From NCBI RefSeq assembly GCF_900186465.1, contig NZ_LT891959.1:580921-644920 (forward strand): a DNA stretch of 64,000 bases, given 5' to 3'. Below, piece by piece: positions 58,773 through 64,000 of the stretch. A program made the position numbers and the translations under genes. A model generated the notes under the pieces. The model had not been told where the DNA came from, searched no databases, and was given only the letters and a program-made list of their open reading frames with translations. Every line of letters begins with the position of its first letter. Position 1 is the first letter of the stretch. This stretch comes from Centipeda felix (GTDB taxonomy: Bacteria; Bacillota; Negativicutes; Selenomonadales; Selenomonadaceae).

Positions 58773-60086
58773 ATGGCAACAGATTCTATCAGCGAACACT
58801 CCTACATCGGCGCAGCTGCCATACTGGAAAAGAAAAAGAAGTACATCATGCCCTGTCTGGGGCATTTCTACAGCGACCCGCGCCAGATCGTACGCGGCTC
58901 CATGCAGTACCTCTACGACAGCGAGGGGAGAGCGTATCTCGACTGCTTCGCGGGCGTCTCGGTCATCAACTGCGGGCACTGCAACCCCGAGATCAACGCC
59001 GCCGTCACGGAGCAGGTCAATACCCTCCAGCACGTCTGCAACATCTACCTTACGGAGAACTTCGTCAATCTCGCCGAGCAGCTCGCCCGCATCACCCCGG
59101 GCGCACTGCAGAAAAGCTTCTTCTGCTCCACAGGCACGGAGGCAAATGAGGGCGCGGCACTGCTTGCCGAGATCGCTACGGGCAGCAGCGAGTTCATCGC
59201 CCTGCGCAGCGGACTCCACGGGCGCACGAAACTGACGATGAGCCTGACGGGCATTGCCATGTGGCGCACCGACCCGAACCCCGTCGGAGGCATCAGCTTT
59301 GCACCGAATCCTTACTGCTACCGCTGTCCCATGGGGAAGGAATACCCCGCCTGTGACCTTGCCTGTGCCAATATGGTCGAGGACATCATCCGAACAGTTA
59401 CATCGGGGCGCCCCGCCGCCTTTATCGCCGAGACCATCCAGGGCAACGCGGGCATCGTCGTCCCGCCGCCCGGCTACTTCAAGCGCATCAAGGAGATCCT
59501 CACGCATTTCGGCACGCTCTTCATCGCGGACGAGGTGCAGACGGGCTTTGCGCGCACGGGCAGGATGTTCGGCATCGAGCACTACGATGTGCAGCCCGAC
59601 ATCATGACCATGGCAAAGGCACTCGGCAACGGTGCGCCCATCAGTGCATTTATCGCGACGCCGACAGTCGCCGACAAATACAAGAAGCCCGGCGCATCGA
59701 CCCTCGGCGGCAATCCCGTCTCCTCCACGGCAGGACTCGGCGTCATCCGCTATATCGAGTCGCATGATCTCATGGGGAACGCCGAGCGGCGCGGCGCACA
59801 GCTGCGTGCAGGGCTGCAGGAGATTGCAGCGCGGCATCCCATCATCGGCGACATTCGCGGCCTCGGGCTGATGGTCGGCGCAGAATTTGTCCACGCGGAC
59901 AAATCCCCCGCCCCTGCCGAGCTGGATGCCGTGCTCGAGGAGCTCAAGAACCGCGGCTTCATCGTCGGCAAAAACGGCATCGCCCGCAACGTCATGGCAT
60001 TTCAGCCGCCGCTCATCATCACGGAACAGAACATCAGCGACGTGCTGAATGCGGTGGAGATCATCTTGACGGAGAAAGGACTCTAA
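58773..60086 (+). CDS. Class III aminotransferase (AGXT2/ornithine-type, PLP-dependent)
   Basis: 437 residues. The PLP-binding region shows ADEVQTGFARTGRMFG and the Schiff-base Lys in TMAKALGNGAPISAF; FCSTGTEANEGAALLAE holds the phosphate site. An unusual Cys-rich insert, NPYCYRCPMGKEYPACDLAC, occurs around residues 180-199; related Firmicutes enzymes share it. Possible substrates include beta-alanine, GABA, ornithine or glyoxylate; the sequence does not decide. The SD is weak (AAGAAAG). It follows the U32 gene by 17 nt. Confidence 0.85.
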   Translation: MATDSISEHSYIGAAAILEKKKKYIMPCLGHFYSDPRQIVRGSMQYLYDSEGRAYLDCFAGVSVINCGHCNPEINAAVTEQVNTLQHVCNIYLTENFVNLAEQLARITPGALQKSFFCSTGTEANEGAALLAEIATGSSEFIALRSGLHGRTKLTMSLTGIAMWRTDPNPVGGISFAPNPYCYRCPMGKEYPACDLACANMVEDIIRTVTSGRPAAFIAETIQGNAGIVVPPPGYFKRIKEILTHFGTLFIADEVQTGFARTGRMFGIEHYDVQPDIMTMAKALGNGAPISAFIATPTVADKYKKPGASTLGGNPVSSTAGLGVIRYIESHDLMGNAERRGAQLRAGLQEIAARHPIIGDIRGLGLMVGAEFVHADKSPAPAELDAVLEELKNRGFIVGKNGIARNVMAFQPPLIITEQNISDVLNAVEIILTEKGL

Positions 60087-60090
60087 CGCT

Positions 60091-60642
60091 ATGGCAAAAC
60101 GCTACCATGAACTCACCGTCGCAGGCTGCCGCCGCAGTCTCCCCATCCTGAACCTCAACGAACACCTGGCGATCGCAGGTTTCGTCATGCTGGGCGATGT
60201 GGAGCTGTGCACGGCGTGTGCACGCGAGCTGGCAAAGGTGATTCCGGCGGACACGGAGATCCTTATGACCGCCGAGACGAAGGGCATCCCCCTGGCGGCG
60301 GAACTCGCACGGCAGCTTGGCATGCCCTACTACATCACGGCACGCAAATCCATCAAGGCGTACATGGAAGATCCCATCTGGGTCGAGGACGAGTCCATCA
60401 CGACGCTTGGCAAACAGCGGCTCTACCTCACGGCGGATGACATCGCACGCATCAAGGGACGCCGCGTCCTCCTGCTCGACGACGTGATCAGCACGGGCGG
60501 CTCGATGAAGGCACTCGCCCATCTCGCCGAAAAGACGGGAGCGCACGTCATCGGACAGGCGGCCGTTCTCGCCGAGGGCGACGCGGCACATCGGAAAGAC
60601 ATCATCTTCCTTGAGACACTGCCGCTCTTTGCGCCCGCATAG
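60091..60642 (+). CDS. Purine-type phosphoribosyltransferase
   Basis: 183-residue type I phosphoribosyltransferase. The PRPP motif VLLLDDVISTGGSM lies near residues 125-138; LMTAETKGIPLAAELARQLG resembles the apt/xpt class. It is not a close match to the standard Apt length (~170) or to Xpt, so I leave it unnamed. It starts 4 nt after the aminotransferase stop and probably shares its mRNA. Confidence 0.8.
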   Translation: MAKRYHELTVAGCRRSLPILNLNEHLAIAGFVMLGDVELCTACARELAKVIPADTEILMTAETKGIPLAAELARQLGMPYYITARKSIKAYMEDPIWVEDESITTLGKQRLYLTADDIARIKGRRVLLLDDVISTGGSMKALAHLAEKTGAHVIGQAAVLAEGDAAHRKDIIFLETLPLFAPA

Positions 60643-60655
60643 GAAGGGGCATTTC

Positions 60656-61480
60656 GTGCATCAATATCTCTTCTACATCGGAGATTTTCCCATCCGTGCC
60701 TACGGCGTCGTGATCTCCCTCTCGATCTTCCTTGCCACAGGGGTCGCCTACTACCTCGCAAAGGCGGACGGGCGCGGCTACGAGAAGTACATCACCGACA
60801 TCGGCATCTACTGCGGCATCGCAGGGCTCCTCGGTGCGCGGCTCTGGGATGTGTTCTTCTTTGACTGGGACTACTATCAGCACCATCTGACCGAACTGCT
60901 GAACGTCTGGCAGGGCGGCATGGCCATCCAGGGCGGCGTCTTTCTCGGCGTACTTGTCGGCATTCTCTACAGCCGAAAGCAGGGGCTCGACACCATCCAC
61001 TTCCTCGACGTTGTCGCGCCCGCCATCGTCCTCGGTCAGGCACTCGGGCGCTGCGCGAACCTCCTCAACGGCGACGCCTTCGGCGCACCGACCGGCGGAG
61101 ACTTCGGCATCCTCTATCCCGCGGCGACTCTCGCCTACCACACGTACGGTGCACAGCCGCTCTGGCCGGCAGAGGTCTGGGAGGGGCAGCTCGACATCGT
61201 CATCTTCGCACTCCTCCTCCTCTTCCGCGCGCGCAGTCATGCGCGCGGGCAGTGCTTCGCCCTCTATATCATGCTCTACAGTCTCGCGCGCTTCGCGCTC
61301 GAGTATCTGCGCGGTGACTATACAGAGAAATACTTTGGACTCTTCACGAGCGCGCAAACGGGAAGCCTCGTCTTTGGGTTCATCGCCCTCGGCTTCTTCC
61401 TCTGGCTCGGCTGGCGCGATACGCCCTCGCCTGCGCCGATCAAGGATCACGTCGCAAAGAAATCGCATCGAAAGAAATAA
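60656..61480 (+). CDS. lgt: Prolipoprotein diacylglyceryl transferase
   Basis: Transfers diacylglycerol to the lipobox Cys of prolipoproteins in the inner membrane. The 274-residue protein has about seven spans and the family motifs RAYGVVISLSIFLA, WQGGMAIQGGVFLG and GQALGRCANLLNGDAFG. The start is GTG 60656 (MHQYLFYIGDFPI) with AAGGGG 6 nt upstream; the ATG at 60611 lies inside the preceding gene. A strong terminator follows. Confidence 0.93.
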   Translation: MHQYLFYIGDFPIRAYGVVISLSIFLATGVAYYLAKADGRGYEKYITDIGIYCGIAGLLGARLWDVFFFDWDYYQHHLTELLNVWQGGMAIQGGVFLGVLVGILYSRKQGLDTIHFLDVVAPAIVLGQALGRCANLLNGDAFGAPTGGDFGILYPAATLAYHTYGAQPLWPAEVWEGQLDIVIFALLLLFRARSHARGQCFALYIMLYSLARFALEYLRGDYTEKYFGLFTSAQTGSLVFGFIALGFFLWLGWRDTPSPAPIKDHVAKKSHRKK

Positions 61481-61486
61481 TATACG

Positions 61487-61517
61487 AAAAAAGCTGCCAA
61501 AAAATGGCAGCTTTTTT
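61487..61517 (+). terminator. lgt terminator
   Basis: AAAAAAGCTGCCA-AAAAA-TGGCAGCTTTTTT, usable in both directions (also for the M20 gene on the minus strand). Confidence 0.93.
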
Positions 61518-61530
61518 CATCACGGATAAA

Positions 61531-62673
61531 CTATCGTTCCCGTACTTTCCCCAATGCGCCGCGCACGAGTTCCGCCAGATAGTCCGCTGTCGGCGTAAGG
61601 GCACGCGGGTCGACGCGAAAGCCCGGATTGTGGAGAGCAGGTGCAAGCCCTGTACCGACGAGAACGAACACCCCCGGTACTCTCTCCTGATAGAAGGCAA
61701 AATCCTCACCGCCGAGCGATTTCGGTGCGGGTACGACATTCAGCCCGCGCTCCTTCGCCTTCTCCGCGGCGTACGATGCCCAAAAGCCATCGTTGCACGT
61801 TGCGGGAGGTCCTTCGTACCAATCCGTCTCCACCGCGGCACCGTAGGATGCTGCCAGCTGCTCTGCGAGAGTACAGACACGCGCGCGGATGTGCGTACGC
61901 TCCTCTGCATTCATGCTGCGCGTCGTCCCCTCGACGAGTGCCTCCTCGGGAATCACGTTCCACGTATTCCCCGCCGCAATATGCGTGACGCTCACAAGCC
62001 CTGCGGAGAACGGATTGAGATTACGTGCGACAACCGTCTGCACGGACTGGATGAACGCCGCCGCAAGGACAATCGGATCGACGCCGGACTCGGGATGTGC
62101 GGCATGCGTCCCCGTGCCATGAAAGCGGAAAACAAAGCGATCCACCGCTGCCATCACCGCTCCCGCCGAGATGCCAACCGTGCCGACCTCCATGAGGGGC
62201 GAGGCGTGCAGACCGAAAATCGCTGCAACGTCCCTCAACGCGCCTGCCTCGATGAGTACCTTCGCACCGCCCGGTGCCTCCTCTGCCGGCTGGAAGAAGA
62301 TGCGCACGCGCCCCGTGAGCTCCGCCTCATGCTGCTTGAGCAGGAGCGCCGCGCCGAGCACCGACGAGATATGGAAGTCGTGCCCGCAGGCGTGCATCCG
62401 TCCTCTATGTTCCGAGCGGTATGGCAGATCCGTCTGCTCCTCGATCGGCAGGGCGTCTATATCGGTGCGCAGCGCAACGAGCGGCTCCCCCTGCCCGACC
62501 TCCGCGACCAGTCCTGTCTTGAGCGGCAGATCCAGAATGTGGATCCCCGCCCGCTCCAAGGCGGCGCGAATGCGCTTCGTCGTCTCGACCTCCTCGTAGG
62601 AGAGCTCGGGGTGACGATGGAACCACTCAAATTCCTCTACGATGAATGCCTCTATATCCTCAATTGCATCCAT
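61531..62673 (-). CDS. M20 family amidohydrolase (N-acyl-amino acid hydrolase type)
   Basis: 380-residue zinc peptidase of the M20D group. RMHACGHDFHISSVLGAALL holds the first metal ligands, FQPAEEAPGGAKVLIEAGAL the catalytic Glu pair, and GEDFAFYQERVPG a further ligand. The dimerisation lid is present around residues 180-290. Likely activity is removal of acyl groups from amino acids or of amide from an auxin/hippurate-like substrate; the true substrate is unknown. GGGAG lies 6 nt before the ATG. Confidence 0.9.
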   Translation of the reverse strand: MDAIEDIEAFIVEEFEWFHRHPELSYEEVETTKRIRAALERAGIHILDLPLKTGLVAEVGQGEPLVALRTDIDALPIEEQTDLPYRSEHRGRMHACGHDFHISSVLGAALLLKQHEAELTGRVRIFFQPAEEAPGGAKVLIEAGALRDVAAIFGLHASPLMEVGTVGISAGAVMAAVDRFVFRFHGTGTHAAHPESGVDPIVLAAAFIQSVQTVVARNLNPFSAGLVSVTHIAAGNTWNVIPEEALVEGTTRSMNAEERTHIRARVCTLAEQLAASYGAAVETDWYEGPPATCNDGFWASYAAEKAKERGLNVVPAPKSLGGEDFAFYQERVPGVFVLVGTGLAPALHNPGFRVDPRALTPTADYLAELVRGALGKVRER

Positions 62674-62719
62674 GATATTCTCCCTTTTAATCCATATATA
62701 TTCGATATGTTATAACCGA

Positions 62720-62748
62720 ATTATATATTGCGCTGTCTGTCTTGTCAA
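62720..62748 (-). promoter_or_regulatory. Promoter of the M20 amidohydrolase gene
   Basis: Perfect consensus on the minus strand: TTGACA (62743-62748), 17 bp, TATAAT (62720-62725). The -10 to start region is AT-rich. Confidence 0.85.
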
Positions 62749-62814
62749 CCGCACTTTGATCCTGAACCGATAAATGGAGGATTCTCGCGCCGCCAAGTTT
62801 TTGAAAATTTCGGG

Positions 62815-62844
62815 TTGACAAGGCTGTATTTCATCTGTTATAAT
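62815..62844 (+). promoter_or_regulatory. tRNA-Val promoter
   Basis: TTGACA (62815-62820), 18 bp, TATAAT (62839-62844), 35 nt before tRNA-Val(GAC). Confidence 0.83.
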
Positions 62845-62878
62845 TCGTTCTGTCGTTTGGAAATGAGCGACAACAAAT

Positions 62879-62955
62879 GGGGTTATAGCTCAGTTGGTTA
62901 GAGTGTCTCGTTGACATCGAGGAGGTCACAAGTTCGAATCTTGTTAACCCCACCA
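62879..62955 (+). tRNA. tRNA-Val (GAC)
   Basis: 77 nt with CCA. Acceptor GGGGTTA pairs with TAACCCC; anticodon loop TTGACAT. Confidence 0.92.
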
Positions 62956-62963
62956 TTTGATTT

Positions 62964-62992
62964 TTCATCCGCAGTTGTGCGGATTTTTTCTT
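62964..62992 (+). terminator. Terminator-like hairpin between the two tRNA-Val genes
   Basis: ATCCGCA-GTTG-TGCGGAT followed by TTTTTCTT, immediately before the second tRNA. Some read-through is needed if the second gene has no promoter of its own; none is visible in the 2-nt gap. Confidence 0.8.
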
Positions 62993-62994
62993 AG

Positions 62995-63070
62995 GCTCAC
63001 TTAGCTCAGTTGGTAGAGCATCTCCGTCACATGGAGGGGGTCGGGGGTTCGAATCCCTCAGTGAGCACCA
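62995..63070 (+). tRNA. tRNA-Val (CAC)
   Basis: 76 nt with CCA. Acceptor GCTCACT pairs with AGTGAGC; the anticodon loop GTCACAT gives CAC. Position 32 is G rather than the usual pyrimidine. Confidence 0.88.
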
Positions 63071-63083
63071 TAAAGATATCTGA

Positions 63084-63109
63084 TACCGTCCCACGGGGCG
63101 GTTTTTTTG
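63084..63109 (+). terminator. Terminator after tRNA-Val (CAC)
   Basis: CCGTCC-CACG-GGGCGG stem (one G-T pair) followed by TTTTTTT. Confidence 0.87.
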
Positions 63110-63163
63110 TGCGCTCTCCTATGCTATAATGAGGGTCAACACAGAATATTCTAGGAGGTATAT

Positions 63164-63691
63164 ATGATGGCAATCAAGGAAATTCGCCCCATGGATCTAA
63201 CGGAGAATGTGTTCAAGCTGATCAGTCAGGACTGGATGCTGGTCAGCGCTGTACACGACGGAAAGGTCAACGGCATGACGGCGTCGTGGGGCGGTCTGGG
63301 CTTTCTCTGGGCACGCCCGGTCGCCTATGTTTTCATTCGTCCGACGCGCTACACGAAAGAGTTCGTCGACGCATCCGACGGCATCACCCTTTCGATCTTT
63401 GAGAAGAAGTATAAGCCCATGATGCAGTATTTTGGAACGGTGTCCGGGCGCGATGAGGACAAGATCGCAAAATACGCGCTGACGAAGAAGGAGCACGGTA
63501 GCTATATCTACTTTGAGGAGGCGCGCCTCACCATGCTCACGAAAAAGCTCTATGCGCAGAAATTGGATCCCTCCTGCTTTACGAACGCTGCGGTAAATGG
63601 GCAGGAGGATTTTCCCCAAACCTACTATCCGGAGCATGACTACCACACGATGTATATCGCAGAGATCGATAGCATCCTGGTAAAGGAGTAA
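63164..63691 (+). CDS. Flavin reductase-like (FMN-binding split-barrel) protein
   Basis: 175 residues. The opening FKLISQDWMLVSAVHDGKVN followed by GMTASWGGLGFLWARPVAYV is the flavin reductase-like barrel core with the NGMTASW phosphate/isoalloxazine segment. PTRYTKEFVDASDGITLSIF completes it. It probably binds FMN; partner and electron acceptor are unknown. AGGAGG lies 5-6 nt before ATG 63164. A TATAAT at 63125-63130 has no good -35. A Crp/Fnr-type regulator follows by 2 nt and may control it. Confidence 0.85.
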   Translation: MMAIKEIRPMDLTENVFKLISQDWMLVSAVHDGKVNGMTASWGGLGFLWARPVAYVFIRPTRYTKEFVDASDGITLSIFEKKYKPMMQYFGTVSGRDEDKIAKYALTKKEHGSYIYFEEARLTMLTKKLYAQKLDPSCFTNAAVNGQEDFPQTYYPEHDYHTMYIAEIDSILVKE

Positions 63692-63693
63692 GT

Positions 63694-64000
63694 ATGTCAA
63701 CGAACGACAAGGAAACTGCTGCACGCATCCTCGCCGCTTCCTCTCTCGCTCGTGACATGAACGAGGATGACGTGGAAGAGCTGCTTGCCTCAAGCGATGT
63801 GCGTCTGCATACCTATCCGAAGGACACCATCATCTTCCATGACGGTGATATGCCTCGTTCGCTCTACATTCTGATTGCAGGCGAGGTTCACATTCTCAAA
63901 GACACGCGCTCAGGGCGCCAAATCTTCATCACAGAGATCAATCACCCGGGCGATATGTTCGGTGAGGTCTACGAGGTGCTGCAGCGCCCCTACGATATGT
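63694..64000 (+). CDS. Crp/Fnr family transcriptional regulator (partial)
   Basis: The first 102 codons are in the window; the gene runs off the right edge. The visible part is a cyclic-nucleotide-type effector domain: VRLHTYPKDTIIFHDGDMPR, SLYILIAGEVHILKDTRSGR and ITEINHPGDMFGEVYEVL. No N-terminal Cys cluster of the FNR type is present in the visible part. AAAGGAG lies 5 nt before the ATG, which follows the flavin reductase-like gene directly. The DNA-binding domain is not seen. Confidence 0.85.
   Translation, partial: MSTNDKETAARILAASSLARDMNEDDVEELLASSDVRLHTYPKDTIIFHDGDMPRSLYILIAGEVHILKDTRSGRQIFITEINHPGDMFGEVYEVLQRPYDM

Overview
The window is a high-GC, gene-dense chromosomal segment of a Firmicutes-type anaerobe, most likely a Selenomonas/Centipeda-like member of the Negativicutes. 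This is an inference from gene content: a SigH-type sigma factor, an L10 leader, DivIVA/SepF/YlmH, class III fructose-bisphosphatase, a PPi-type phosphofructokinase, a PTP-like phytase of the kind known from Selenomonas ruminantium, cytochrome bd and an 11-subunit complex I. No CRISPR array, rRNA operon, complete insertion sequence or prophage was seen.

Layout. 1-5.6 kb (minus): start of a secreted VWA protein, sigH, then rplL-rplJ-(L10 leader)-rplA-rplK-nusG-secE-rpmG and a five-tRNA operon (fMet-Tyr-fMet-Thr-Met). 5.6-10 kb (minus): PPi-phosphofructokinase, NERD protein, DEAD-box helicase and SEC-C methionine aminopeptidase. 10-11.6 kb (plus): brnQ and tRNA-Ser. 11.7-21.1 kb (minus): one long operon, rodZ-nrdR-radical SAM-pgeF-yggS-sepF-proC-ylmH-divIVA-lspA-rluD-pyrR, joining cell shape/division with housekeeping genes. 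21.1-25.3 kb (minus): iscR-iscS, dut, and a metallohydrolase-miaA-hfq operon.

25.3-29.2 kb (minus) is an AT-richer cassette: 6-phosphogluconate dehydrogenase, a frameshifted organophosphate-type transporter and an RpiR regulator, with two identical 18-bp operator-like sites 63 bp apart at the transporter promoter. 29.2-37.3 kb: ileS (eukaryote-like type), a divergent secreted phytase, fbp and a permease/substrate-binding fusion for osmoprotectants. 37.5-45.5 kb (plus): an intact gene for a P1B-type ATPase-like protein that has lost its catalytic and metal-binding residues, then cydABDC and an unassigned helical-repeat protein. 45.5-46.6 kb is a small mobile-element scar: terminator-like hairpins, a serine-recombinase remnant and a RelB/YafQ toxin-antitoxin pair. 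46.6-56.5 kb (minus): nuoABCDHIJKLMN without nuoEFG. 56.7-61.5 kb (plus): U32 peptidase, class III aminotransferase, phosphoribosyltransferase and lgt. 61.5-64 kb: an M20 amidohydrolase (minus), two tRNA-Val genes, a flavin reductase-like protein and the start of a Crp/Fnr regulator.

Together the genes describe an anaerobe with an electron transport chain (complex I core plus cytochrome bd) and PPi-linked glycolysis. Two structural themes recur: a nearly identical ~210-245 bp intergenic repeat just 3' of sigH and of fbp, and a family of hairpins built on GCTGYTGCACGAA-like stems used as terminators. Many promoters are near-consensus sigma-70 type with 17-bp spacers.
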